A DNA stretch of 64,000 bases from Osedax fenrisi. Lineage: Eukaryota; Annelida; Polychaeta; Sabellida; Siboglinidae. The position numbers and the translations under genes were made by a program. The stretch spans positions 18,359,027-18,423,026 of the forward strand of contig OZ025243.1 of the NCBI GenBank assembly GCA_964019155.1, read 5' to 3'. Positions 1 through 10,309 of this stretch are shown piece after piece. The notes below the pieces were generated by a model. That model was given only the letters and a program-made list of their open reading frames with translations. It was not told the origin of the DNA and ran no database searches. Every line of letters starts with the position of its first letter. Position 1 is the first letter of the stretch.

Positions 1-109
1 GATAGTGGGTGTCGCTGTTCTGTTGATGCGATGCGATTACCAATCCTAGCGTGAAGATAATCGCTACCAGAGTTATCACGGTGCAGATGAATAATGAGCG
101 GTTGAATCT
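1..109 (-). CDS. SLC7 transporter exon 14 (TM13), runs off the window
   Basis: Acceptor GTGACCGCAG|AGATTC, phase 0, joins exon 13 as FENE|RFNRSLF. It encodes the helix LFICTVITLVAIIFTLGLVI followed by a polar stretch (ASHQQNSDTHY), matching the family pair of C-terminal helices separated by a short charged turn. No donor or stop is reached before base 1. Confidence 0.76.
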
Positions 110-194
110 CTGCGGTCACGTTAACAATTAGGCGAATGAAATGTTTGACAATATGCAATTTATATAATAATATATATAGTAGATAATTAGATAT

Positions 195-235
<41 letters not shown>

Positions 236-799
236 ATTTATTTCTTATTATATTTCATAGAATATAATCAATAAAAAAATATTGTTCATTTAGGTAAAAT
301 AAATTTCCAATTATATATTTCATAGAAAAATAATGAATAAAATTATTATTGTTCATTATAGGGAATTTATTATTTCATATATATTTATATATATAACCTT
401 TAAACATATTTCTATATTATTTGTATTTAATAAATTTAATTAAGCATTATAATGTATTTTGAAAAATAAAAATGTATTTCAATTTCATATTAAAAAATGA
501 TTACCTATTAAGTTCATTCAGAATCTAATTTCATTGTGCAACTTTCTTATATTTTAGATTATTTGCAACTATAAAAGTTAATTAATAGGTTAATATATAT
601 ATATATATATATATAAATACACGTATCTATATTAATTATTAATCTCTATTAATGTGTGATTAGAACTAATATAGGACTTTATACTAAGTAACATCAAAGA
701 AACATTAATTCAGTCATATAATTATATAACTACCAAAGATTTCACTACAGATCGGGAAGAGGGTATACCCTTATGTGGGCATACTCTAGAACGGCTAAC
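110..799. other. SLC7 intron 13, AT-rich
   Basis: No coding or element signal seen. Contains (TA)n runs at about 198-232 and 592-615, and three short similar segments containing TTATTNTTCATT near 270-370. Confidence 0.6.
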
Positions 800-925
800 C
801 TCATTCTCAAACACAACGATACTAAGCAGTAAAGCCACCACGATGTAGACTACAGAGACTTTGGTGACCGTGTAGGTAGGCTCCACTTCGTCTAGCTTCT
901 TGGGCATCAGCCACTTGTAGCTCGT
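800..925 (-). CDS. SLC7 transporter exon 13 (TM12)
   Basis: Open reading with a hydrophilic start (SYKWLMPKKLDEVEP) followed by the helix VSVVYIVVALLLSIVVF. It ends FENE with donor AATGAG|GTTAGC, phase 0. The 5' boundary is unsettled: GCGCAG|ACGAGC (925) is the best acceptor, while GACGAG|CTACAAG (920) would fit a phase-2 donor of exon 12. A missing short exon between 926 and 2405 is also possible. In CATs this linker is variable in length. Confidence 0.72.
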
Positions 926-1892
926 CTGCGCGCCGTAATAGGTAACGGACCGATGTAAAATACGGTATAAACACAACACATTTAAGTTAGAATAGATTGA
1001 GTTTAGTAGCAGTTTAGTAGTCGGTTTTACCTCTATACATCTTATGGATTTTTACGAGTTTAAAAATTATGTTTTGCGTTGTGGTGAAACGCTCGACTAT
1101 TTACGGATGTACAGTGTGCAGTGTGCACCATACACTCTACACTGAATACTGTATACTCTGTTAGGGTTTCGATATACAATTATATATATATTGTTATATT
1201 AAAAAAATGCTATTTGTGAGTTATATTTCATATAAAAGCTCGTTTTAGATATAATTTTGAGATAATGTCTTATATTTAAAAAAAGTAGACACACATTATT
1301 GTAATGTACACCATAGTACCGCTATAGCGGTGCTTCTTCCTATACAAACTTTGATATTTCCAGCGACGACGGGCTCACTGTTAATTGATTGATGTTCTGA
1401 AATATGTTATTATCAAATATTAAAATGTATGCGAATAATTTAATTTAAATAGTCGACTACAAACTTAAATATAAAATTAATAATATTGCGATATTTTTGA
1501 CTGCTTTAACAAAAAAACGAAATTGAAACATTATCATTTATTCAATTATAAATATATAATAGTAAATTTTGTATACAAAATTTATGATTTTATATAATGA
1601 AAATATAATAAAAGATGATTTAGCCGAGGACTTGATGAGAGTGCGACTGGTAGTTGATATTCACAGTTTTTGATATATCAAATACATTAAATATTTGCAA
1701 ATATTCGCGAATGCTTTTGTTTAGAGAGATTACACTCAATTGTTGACTCAGCTATATAGTATTAATATATTGTAGGTATTATAAATATATTTTAGGAGGA
1801 CTAATTATAGTATAATTGTGAATTAACCGAAAAAAAAATTGTAATTCTTTAATAAATATTAATATTATTATATACTCTTATAAATACATACA
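926..1892. other. SLC7 intron 12, left part
   Basis: AT-rich sequence with nothing recognisable. Could hide a short exon between exons 12 and 13, but I found none with matching phase. Confidence 0.5.
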
Positions 1893-2378
1893 CACTAGTG
1901 ATATAAATGATGCAGCTTAAATCTAAAGCATGATGTAGTCTCAGTCTCAGTTACCTAAAGTCTCAACTCGGCTCGGTCTCGTTTTTTTTTCTCGAAAAAT
2001 GAAGGTCTCGCCTCGGTATCAAAAAGCTCGGCATTATTTACATCACTAGATGAAATTTAAATTATTATTTACTAAATTGCGAAGTTGGCCCAGATTATTT
2101 TTTTTAAATCGATGTAAATGTGAAATATAAAAAAATTAGTACTAAAATATAACTTCAAAAAGCACCCTTTTGTCTCGGTTATGTTTTGTAAAAGTCTCGG
2201 TTCGGCTCGGGCTCGTTTGACTAGAGTTTCGGTTCGGCTAGGGCTCGTTTTTCCGGAAATTAAAGGCTCGGCTGGGGCTCATTTTTTTTTCTAAAATTAA
2301 AGTCTAAGCTCGGCATCAATAACCAAAAGTGTCGACTTGGCATCAAAAGCTCGGTACATCATCGGTACATCGCTAGTG
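1893..2378. repeat. Diverged GGCTCGG-rich repeat, possibly hAT-type MITE pieces
   Basis: Repeated short phrases of the type GGTTCGGCTCGGGCTCGTTT occur several times with divergence. The stretch opens with CACTAGTGATATAAATGATG at 1893, and an inverse of it (CATTATTTACATCACTAG) ends at 2049. A related end (CATCGCTAGTGAC) occurs at 2364-2376. This looks like one or two terminal-inverted-repeat fragments in which a GC-rich motif has been multiplied. It ends less than 30 bases from the exon 12 donor. Confidence 0.5.
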
Positions 2379-2405
2379 ACCACCGCTACCGCGTCGTCTA
2401 CTAAC

Positions 2406-2537
2406 CGGCGAACGTGTATCTCAGCACGATAACGGCGTATGCGACCAGGATGTACGAAGCCAGCATTAGAGTGACGCCGAATACCACTATGGTCTTCACC
2501 TCGAGGACGGCGGACACGATCGCAGAGAAACAGCCGT
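2406..2537 (-). CDS. SLC7 transporter exon 12 (TM10-TM11)
   Basis: Acceptor TTCACCTCCAG|ACGGC and donor TTCGCCG|GTTAGT, phases 1 and 1; 132 bases. It encodes GCFSAIVSAVLEVKTIVVFG and then VTLMLASYILVAYAVIVLRY, matching family SSGAVAALMAFLFDLKALVDM...LVAACVLILRY. An alternative donor at 2414 (TACAC|GTTCGC) would be weaker but would allow a phase-consistent join to the exon 13 start at 920. Confidence 0.86.
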
Positions 2538-3319
2538 CTGGAGGTGAACGCAATCGGAGTTAGAGGCTACGAGCTAGAGGTCGCGTAGAGGTCGAGAAGA
2601 GATTGGAAATTATGGACTCTGCGTCGTCGTTTGGGTTGAAGTATACGTATTATATATATACATATAGTATATATAGTATATATACATATTATACATATAG
2701 TATATATACATATTGTTTAAGTTCCTAGACAGTATTAAATAACTTCTCTCGCGTAAGAAATAGAAACGTCGTACGTCTCCTAGGTCATAACTATTCCTAG
2801 TTTATAACTAATAATGTTTGGATATAGGTTGATTTTAAGTTTTCTCGACCATACGAAATGAATTAATATTTAATATCAGATTATAATATATGTACATTAA
2901 TTTTCGATAAATTATTTATAATAAATATAAATATAAATGTTGAACATTAATATTAGATATCTTATATTCGCGGACACAAGTTTATATAACATCATTTTTA
3001 TATGATATGAAATTATATTTGTTTTTAAAATTTAATGGATTTATGAGAGATATAAAAAGAGTATAATACTAATATATTGTAAACTGAACCCTTATGATGG
3101 GGTTACATCATTATGGGGCACCATATGAGGCACCATAGGGGTCACCATAGGGGTATCAGTGTTCATTAATTTATATAGATAGTAGCCTACCGTCAGGTTA
3201 AATTATTAAAATTTAATTATAAATTATATAACATTAAATAATGCATAAGTATTACTAAAACGGTTATATACTAGTCATGATAGAGGACATACAGCTAGGA
3301 CATGACCCACACTACTTAC
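2538..3319. other. SLC7 intron 11
   Basis: AT-rich. Contains a TATA-type short tandem (TATACATATAGTA) at 2650-2720 and a small GGGGTCACCATAGGGG-like repeat at 3098-3152. No gene signal. Confidence 0.6.
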
Positions 3320-3424
3320 TCAACACTGTGGTGTAGATAGGAACTTTAGTTCTGGCGTGAGTTTGGCCGAATAACTTCGGTAACATTCCATCGTTAGCCA
3401 TCGCGTACATTAGGCGTGTGTTAC
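3320..3424 (-). CDS. SLC7 transporter exon 11 (intracellular loop signature)
   Basis: Acceptor TGACCACACAG|GTAACAC and donor GTGTTGA|GTAAGT, phases 1 and 1; 105 bases. It encodes NTRLMYAMANDGMLPKLFGQ and THARTKVPIYTTVL, matching family PRVIYAMAEDGLLFKCLAQINSKTKTPIIATLSS. This is one of the most conserved APC-superfamily loops. The acceptor's upstream sequence is the edge of the 12-bp minisatellite, so the polypyrimidine and branch-site region is made of repeat units. Confidence 0.9.
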
Positions 3425-4120
3425 CTGTGTGGTCAGTGTAGAGGTCAGTGTAGTGGTCAGTGTAGTGGGCAGTGTAGTGGTCAGTGTAGTGGTGGTCAGT
3501 GTAGTGGTGGTCAGTGTAGTGATCAGTGTAGTGGTGGTCAGTATAGTGGTCAGTGTAGTGGTCAGTGTAGTGGTCAGTGTAGTGGTGGTCAGTGTAGTAG
3601 TGGTCAGTGTAGTGGTCAGTGTAGTAGTGGTCAGTGTAGTGGTGGTCAGTATAGTAGTCAGTGTAGTGGTCAGTGTAGTGGTTAGTGTAGTGGTTAGTGT
3701 AGTGGTCAGTGTAGTGGTCAGTGTAGTGGTCAGTGTAGTGGTCAGTGTAGTAGTGGTCAGTGTAGTGGTCAGTGTAGTGGTCAGTGTAGTGGTCAGTATA
3801 GTGGTGGTCAGTGTAGTGGTCAGTGTAGTGGTCAGTGTAGTGGCCAGTGTAGTGGTCAGTGTAGTGGTCAGTGTAGTGGTCAGTGTAGTGGTGGTCAGTG
3901 TTGTGGTCAGTATTGTGGTCAGTGTAGTGGTCATTGTAGTGGTGGTCAGTGTAGTGGCCAGTGTAGTGGTCAGTGTAGTGGTCAGTGTAGTGGTGGTCAG
4001 TGTAGTGGTCAGTGTAGTGGTCAGTGTAGTGGTCAGTGTAGTTGTCAGTGTAGTGGTGGTCAGTGTAGTAGTGGTCAGTGTAGTAGTGGTCAGTGTAGTG
4101 GTCAGTGTAGTGGTCAGTGT
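3425..4120. repeat. 12/15-bp minisatellite, block 1
   Basis: Tandem GTAGTGGTCAGT (12 bp) mixed with GTAGTGGTGGTCAGT (15 bp) and single-base variants (GTAGTAGTGG, GTATAG). On the gene's sense strand the unit is CACTGACCACTA. The array begins directly at the exon 11 acceptor. Because unit lengths are multiples of three and lack stops in most frames, long spurious ORFs (TTTLTTT, VVVSVVV, YTDHYTDH) run through it. Confidence 0.95.
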
Positions 4121-6402
4121 ACCTGTTACCTGTTACCTAATTGGTTTAGGCACTTCCATCAACTTCTTTATTGAAGTTTTCGGACGTGCTTTCAATATTA
4201 TTGGGCAAAAAGGTATGTTTTTAGCTTTGATTTGAATGTTACAGTTGAGTCAATTGATCGGATATGGTGAGGTAGATCATTCCAGATTTTTGGAGCATGG
4301 ATGGAGAAAGATTTATGTTGGGAAGATGTTAAATGTAATAGAACTGGAGTTTTTAATTTGAATTTGTTTATGTGTCTTTGTTCGTAAATAGTTGTGTTGG
4401 GAGTTAGTAAGTTGGCAAGATAGTCTGGTGTGTTATGATGTGTAGCTAAATGTATGGTGAGTGCAATTTTGTAAATTATACGGGATTTTATTGGCAGCCA
4501 ATGTAATTTGGTTCTCAAAGGGGATATATGTTGTCTGGAATATTTAGTTATGTTGAATATAAATCTGATGGCTGAGTTCTGAAGGCGTTGGAGTTTATTT
4601 ATTATAGATTGTGAGGAGGCATATAGACAGGAATTACAGTAATCAAGGCGGGGAAGAATGAGGGATGTAGAGAGGAGTTTTGCAGTATTAAAATTAATGA
4701 AGGGTCTTATTGTTCGTAAGTTGTGTAGTATGTAGTTAATTGACTGTGATAGTGATTTAGTCTGGATGTTGAATTGTAGTGTTGGGTCGATTAATATACC
4801 GAGATTTTTTATTTTATTAGCATAAGAAATACTCAGATTGTTAATGGTAATTTGTGGTGGAATGAATATAGTGGTAGATGTTTTAATATGCATTGATTCA
4901 GTTTTAAGACAGTTTAGTGATAATGAGTTGTTGGTGAGCCAGTTATGTATATCAGTAATGCAGTTGTTAAGTAAATTTATGTCATTGTTAGGGTCTATCA
5001 ATCTACAGTGTAACTGTATGTCATCAGCATACGAGTGATAGTCTATAGTGGGGTATTTGTCAATAATTTTAAATAAGGGAAGTAGGTAGATATTGAACAG
5101 GAGTGGACCAAGGACAGATCCTTGAGGTACTCCATGAGTAACTTTACGAGGTTTAGAGATTAGAGAGTTTATACTAATTTGGTAAAAACGATCAGTTAGG
5201 TATGAGATGAACCAATCGAGTGCGGTATCAGAGATTCCGATAGAAGTTAGTCGATTTATAAGGATATTATGGTCAAGAGTGTCGAAGGCAGCTGATAAAT
5301 CAAGGAGAATGACCACTGAACCATGTGGTGATGCAGCAGATAAGTGAATGTGATTAAGGATATGTATTATTGCAGTTTCAGTACTTTTGTGCTTGGTATA
5401 GGCACTCTGATATGGGTTTAATATATGATTTTCATGGAGATAAGAATTTAATTGACGAGCAACAACTCGTTCTAGGGTTTTGGAGAGTGTTGATAAGTTG
5501 GAGATTGGTCGGTAGTTGGAGAGGATTGCTTTGTCAAGGTTTGGTTTTTTTATGATGGGTGTAACATATGCTGTTTTCATATAGATTGGAAAAATGCCTG
5601 AGGTAAGTGAGTTTTCTATTATTTCTTGGTAATAAGATTCTAGATAAATGTGGTACTTATTTAATATAGAATGAGGAATTGGATCTAGTTCGGAAGATGT
5701 ATTTACTGCACTGAGGAGTTTTTCAATGGTAGTAGTTGATGGTAATGTAAAGGAGGAAAGAGAATATAGAGGTAGATTATATGGTTCATTGAGTGGTGTA
5801 GGGAGTGATTTAATTATATTCATGACTTTAGTATTGAAATATTGGTCAAATGTATCTATTAGCGTTGTTATGGGTTCATTTGGTAGAACACGTAGTGATA
5901 TTCTACCAAGTATCTGGTTAGAAATGGAGAAAAGTTTCTTAGAATTAGTTGATGCTTCTTTTAATAGATTATTGTAGTATGATTTCTTAGACTTCTTGAG
6001 TAGGGTTCTATATAGGCTACGTTGTTTGATAAATATATTGTAATTATTGGGAGATTTAGATGTTCTCCAATAATTTTCATATAGTCGTAATTTGCGTTTT
6101 GATGATGAAAGTTCAGAATTAAACCATTTGCAATTTGGACGTTGTGTTATATATTTATATTTGATGGGGGCAAGTTCGTCAAGGGTTCTTGATAGAGATG
6201 TTTCTAATTTGGATACTGAGTTTGAAAATTGTGTGTTATTAAATTTTTTAGAGAATTCAGTGATGAAAGTATTGGTGTCAATATTGTTATATTTTCTATA
6301 TTTAATATTTATAATGGGTCGAGTTGGTCTTGGTGAGCTAATATGGAAGAATACTAAATGATGATCAGAAAATAGATTCTTTATTGAATGGGAATTGGTG
6401 AG
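4121..6402 (-). mobile_element. 5'-truncated CR1/L2-like non-LTR retrotransposon, copy 1
   Basis: Sense is minus, as for the host gene. The 3' end carries a short tail of AGGTAAC units, then joins the minisatellite at ACACTGACC. The 5' end joins it at CACTGACCAC. No LTRs or obvious target duplication. Most of the endonuclease is missing. Copy 2 at 12481-14718 is almost identical; I saw two base differences in the shared 2.2 kb (4671/13031 and 4801/13161). Confidence 0.92.
4198..6402 (-). CDS. Reverse transcriptase of non-LTR element, copy 1 (5' truncated)
   Basis: About 735 residues uninterrupted. The N-terminal end holds the last endonuclease motif (SDHHLVFFHIS). The RT domain has LDLSAAFDTLDHN, GVPQGSVLGPLLFNIY and the catalytic SYADDIQLHC. 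The C-terminus has LQRLQNSAIRFIF, LHWLPIKSRIIYKI and APKIWNDLPHHIR, typical of CR1/L2-type ORF2 proteins. The frame runs on without a stop into the minisatellite upstream, so the nominal start in the repeat is artificial. An intact frame suggests a recent insertion, but with a truncated endonuclease it is unlikely to be autonomous. Confidence 0.9.
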   Translation of the reverse strand, partial: LTNSHSIKNLFSDHHLVFFHISSPRPTRPIINIKYRKYNNIDTNTFITEFSKKFNNTQFSNSVSKLETSLSRTLDELAPIKYKYITQRPNCKWFNSELSSSKRKLRLYENYWRTSKSPNNYNIFIKQRSLYRTLLKKSKKSYYNNLLKEASTNSKKLFSISNQILGRISLRVLPNEPITTLIDTFDQYFNTKVMNIIKSLPTPLNEPYNLPLYSLSSFTLPSTTTIEKLLSAVNTSSELDPIPHSILNKYHIYLESYYQEIIENSLTSGIFPIYMKTAYVTPIIKKPNLDKAILSNYRPISNLSTLSKTLERVVARQLNSYLHENHILNPYQSAYTKHKSTETAIIHILNHIHLSAASPHGSVVILLDLSAAFDTLDHNILINRLTSIGISDTALDWFISYLTDRFYQISINSLISKPRKVTHGVPQGSVLGPLLFNIYLLPLFKIIDKYPTIDYHSYADDIQLHCRLIDPNNDINLLNNCITDIHNWLTNNSLSLNCLKTESMHIKTSTTIFIPPQITINNLSISYANKIKNLGILIDPTLQFNIQTKSLSQSINYILHNLRTIRPFINFNTAKLLSTSLILPRLDYCNSCLYASSQSIINKLQRLQNSAIRFIFNITKYSRQHISPLRTKLHWLPIKSRIIYKIALTIHLATHHNTPDYLANLLTPNTTIYEQRHINKFKLKTPVLLHLTSSQHKSFSIHAPKIWNDLPHHIRSIDSTVTFKSKLKTYLFAQ

Positions 6403-6871
6403 GTGGTCAGTGTAGTGGTCAGTGTAGTGGTCAGTGTAGTGGTCAGTGTAGTGGTCAGTGTAGTGGTCAGTCATGTGGTGGTCAGTGTAGTGGTGGTCAG
6501 TGTAGTAGTGGTCAGTATAGTGGTCAGTGTAGTGGTCAGTGTAGTGGTCAGTATAGTGGTGGTCAGTGTAGTGGTCAGTGTAGTGGTCAATGTAGTGGTC
6601 AGTGTAGTGGTCAGTGTAGTTGTCAGTGTAGTGGTGGTCAGTGTAGTAGTGGTCAGTGTAGTAGTGGTCAGTGTAGTGGTCAGTGTAGTGGTCAGTGTAG
6701 TGGTCAGTGTAGTGGTCAGTGTAGTGGTCAGTGTAGTGGTCAGTGTAGTGGTCAGTGTAGTGGTCTGTATAGTGGTGGTCAGTGTAGTGGTCAGTGTAGT
6801 GGTCAATGTAGTGGTCAGTGTAGTGGTCAGTGTAGTGGTCAGTGTAGTGGTCAGTGTAGTGGTGGTCAGTG
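6403..6871. repeat. 12/15-bp minisatellite, block 2
   Basis: Same unit family as 3425-4120. It separates two unrelated retrotransposons and includes a GGTCAGTCATGTGGTGG variant at 6468-6484, which recurs near 12005 and several times at 14805-15210. Confidence 0.95.
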
Positions 6872-9800
6872 TTGTTGTTGTTTGCGGCGTAGCATCACAA
6901 GGACCAAAGTCCATGTGCGAATGCTAGCACAGCCTCAGGTGATTCCACCAAGACTGATAACGGAGGCGCCGCTCCCCCAAATCCGCGAATGCGCTTTTCC
7001 ACTGTGGCCGGGCATTCCTGAAGCCAATGCTCCAAGGTCTCCGCTTCTCCTTCGCAGAAAGGACACTGAGGTGAGGAATCACTTATAATACTTCTGTAGG
7101 CGGCTAATCTTTTGCAGTGGCCGCTGCGGAGTTGCGCCAGAAGAACAGCTTCCTTTCTCGGAAGCAGGATTCTATTCCGTCTTCCATCGTACACAGCCTT
7201 CGTCCTCTCATGGCTTATAGGAGGATCCGTGATTTCCTGGATGATTCGAGACCTAGCAGCTCGGAATGAGATTCCCTGGTACCCGTCAGTCCTTTGGTCC
7301 ATTGAGTTGGCCGCTTTCCCCGCTTCCTCATCCGCCCAGACATTACCTATGAGTCCGCAGTGACCTGGAACCCATTGCAGAAGGACACTGCATTTAACTC
7401 TGGCGAGATTTTTTCTTAACTCGTCCAGGAGCCTTCCGTCCTTCCTACCTGAGCCCTCGATGGCGATTAGCGCCGACTGGCTGTCTGAGCAGATTACGCA
7501 GATGGAGGAATCTGCCGCATATCGCAAGATCCACTCCGTTGCCAGTATTAGCGCGGCTACCTCAGTGTCGTATGAGTAAGTCCATCTACAGCCTTTACAG
7601 GAGCTAGAGTGAATTCTGCATGGGTTGCTGGCCGCACCAGTAGTGATAACGGCAGCGCTTCCTCCATTCGAAATACCGCCCTGGGCTGACCCGTCCGTGT
7701 AGATGGTGTAGTCTGCCTCTCCTGCAGCACCAATAGTGGTGATGGCGTCCGCTAATAGAGCGTTGCTGCCTTGGGTTTTATTGCAACTGCCGATAAGGGT
7801 TGTCCTTATTGACCAAGGCGAGTGAACTATCCATTTCCAACCAGGTAATTGATTTATGGATAGTTCTTCCCTTGGGTACTCGTCCAACCCTAACTTAGTG
7901 CATTCATCCTTACTCATGTCACTTAAACAGTTCCTGTTTTTCCATCTGTGCGGAGTAGTGGACGAGACTAGCTTACGTCTGGGGTTTTCCTGTGGCAATC
8001 GGGCCGACTTCTCCCATGCTATTAGGCAATTGCGTCGAATTGCGGTTTGGAAGGATGGTAGTTCTGCCTCCAACCTCAAGCATTCCAGTGGAGTATCAGA
8101 CGTCTGGCCTGTTAATACCCTCAGAGCCCTGTTCTGAACCCGTTCAAGGATAAGGACGTTTGTCTTAGCTAGCCATGGCTGCCATGCCACACCACAGTAG
8201 TTCAGCACACTATTGATCATAGCCAGAAAGATTCTTCGAAGGCTCCCGCGACTCCAACCCCACTCCTTTGACGCTAGAGACGCCAGGATCTTGATGCGCC
8301 CCAGTACCTTAGATTTGACATCTTCTACATGTGGGCGAAAGGTCAGAGTACGGTCATATGTGATGCCCAGAAACTTTGGTGTTCTGTTTACCGGTAGAGT
8401 TACCCCGTTCAACCGTGCATTTGGGCACCAACCCGCTTCCTTCGGGTCCGTTGAGAAGAAGGATATCTCGCATTTGTGCAGGTTCAGCGTGAGCTTATGC
8501 TCCTCGCTCCAGATCCCGAACTTCTTTATAGCCTCTTGGACCTTACTTAGGGCCGCGATTTTGTCTCTGCTCTGAGCCCATACTGCAATATCATCAGCAT
8601 ACATGCTTACCTTGACACCCTCTGGAGCCACATCACTGATCCCGTCTATGTAGAACAGGAAGAGCAGCGGAGAGAGGACAGCGCCTTGCGGTACACCTTG
8701 ATGAAGCTTGAAGTTTCTGCCTAGTGTGTTGTCGAGACGGACCCTTGCTTTACGGTCCGATAGGAATCCTTTGATCCATTTGGTCATTAATAGCGGTACC
8801 CCTTTGTCCAATAGTATTTCCAGCAGCCTCTCTCTCCATACCGTGTCGTAAGCCTTACTGAAGTCAAGCAGTGCCATTACCGTACGTGAAGCTGGCCGAT
8901 CTTGAAAGGCGTCGCTGATGGACTGTGACAGACGCAAAACCTGGTCCTCACACGACCTCATACGCCTGAAACCCGCCTGATCCTCGCTCCACCAACCATT
9001 ACTTTCAGCCAGATAGGACAAGCGACTGGCTACCATACGCTCCATAGTTTTCGCAATGCACAAGGTGAGAGAGACTGGCCTAAACGAGTCCACTTTGCTG
9101 GCCGGTTTACCCTTCTTTAGCAGAGGGACAATTACAGCCTCTCTCCATGACGCCGGGCACCTACCGTAACTCCACGACTCATTGATAATACCAAGGAGGT
9201 ACCTAAATGCTATGGGTCCTAAAGCCTTCAAGAATCTAGGGGAGATGTTATCGCTACCAGGGGCCCCTTTGGCCTTCATGCTATCTATGGCCGCCTTCAG
9301 CTCCGACAAGTTGAAATCTTTACAGCTCTCTTCTGCAACACTATCAGCACCTAGTGCTTTACGGATCACTTTTTTCCGGCGATCCACTTTTGCTATCTGT
9401 AGCCGGCTAATCTCAGCGTAGCTAGCCATGAAAACATCTGCTTTAGCGCGGCTTGATGAATAATGTTTCCCATTGTGTATGAGGACTTCGTTCTTGATGC
9501 AACCGGAATTCCTGCCGCTGAGCAATTTTATAGTATCCCATATCTTGCTAGGGTCAGAGCTCATTTCCACGTCTAACAGGAATTCCTTCCATCGCTCCTC
9601 CTTACCCATCCGAATCAACAAGTGGACCTCCCTACAAGCTTCGACCCACTCAACCCTCTTGTCTGCAATGTAGCGCCTTAGCCTATTTCGTTTCTTTATC
9701 GCATCCCGAATCTCCCTCGTTAGCCATTGTTTACTGTTAGAGGAGGCCTCTACTTTGCCAATGGATGATGCCGCCGACTCTAATATGATCCTATTTAAGT

Positions 9801-10309
9801 GGGACGCTCTAACCTCTAGCGAGCTCTTTGTGTGGTTTTCATTCAGGGAGCGAAGAGTATCATCCACCTTCGTGGCGAATCCTACCATATCCGCTCTCTT
9901 CCAATTCCACCTGAGCTCCATAACTGGTTTAACCTTAAGCGCCTCAATTTGGCAGTCTATCGTGACCAGGATAGGAAGGTGGTCTGAACCCATGCATTCT
10001 GTAGGACTCCACTCCACCTTTTCCAGCCAGCTGCTGTGGACCAAAGTTATATCCGGTGCACTTTTACCTCCCGTTCCGACATTAACGCGCGTAGCGGAGC
10101 CATCATTGACTACGCTAAAGTTGTTATTTAGGAGCCAATCCTCTATCTTGCCGCCCATCTCGTCTTCTGGCTGCCACTGGTCCCATGTGTTAGAGTGCGC
10201 ATTGAGGTCACCCCCTATCAGTGTGTTCTCCGCACTGGGAAGTTCTGAAGTCTGAAATTCATGACCTTGTAGTGCACCCCTAGTGGGTGGGCAGTAAACG
10301 TTTGCGCAG
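6872..10309 (-). mobile_element. I-group (Ingi/I-like) non-LTR retrotransposon, 5' truncated
   Basis: 3.4 kb element inserted in the minisatellite. The 3' end has a very short untranslated region and a (CAA)n tail joining ACACTGACC. The 5' end joins at CACTGACCAC. Base composition is close to 50% GC, clearly different from the AT-rich genome and from the CR1-like copies. Assignment to the I group rests on endonuclease, RT and RNase H in one ORF plus a C-terminal CCHC. The clade within the group is inference. Confidence 0.88.
6895..10309 (-). CDS. Endonuclease-RT-RNase H polyprotein (5' truncated)
   Basis: About 1,138 residues without interruption, ending at a TGA at 6895-6897. Approximate residue positions from the 5' break: endonuclease fragment with GGDLNAHSNTWD (about 33) and SDHLPILV (about 110); RT with LLDFSKAYDTVW, GVPQGAVLSPLLFLFY (about 540) and the YADD active site (about 571); RNase H with IYTDGSAQGG (about 870), ICSDSQSALIAIEG and QWVPGHCGLIGN; CPFCEGEAETLEHWLQEC zinc-binding motif (about 1085). 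The endonuclease N-terminus is missing. The frame fuses to the minisatellite upstream, so the true start is absent. Confidence 0.92.
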
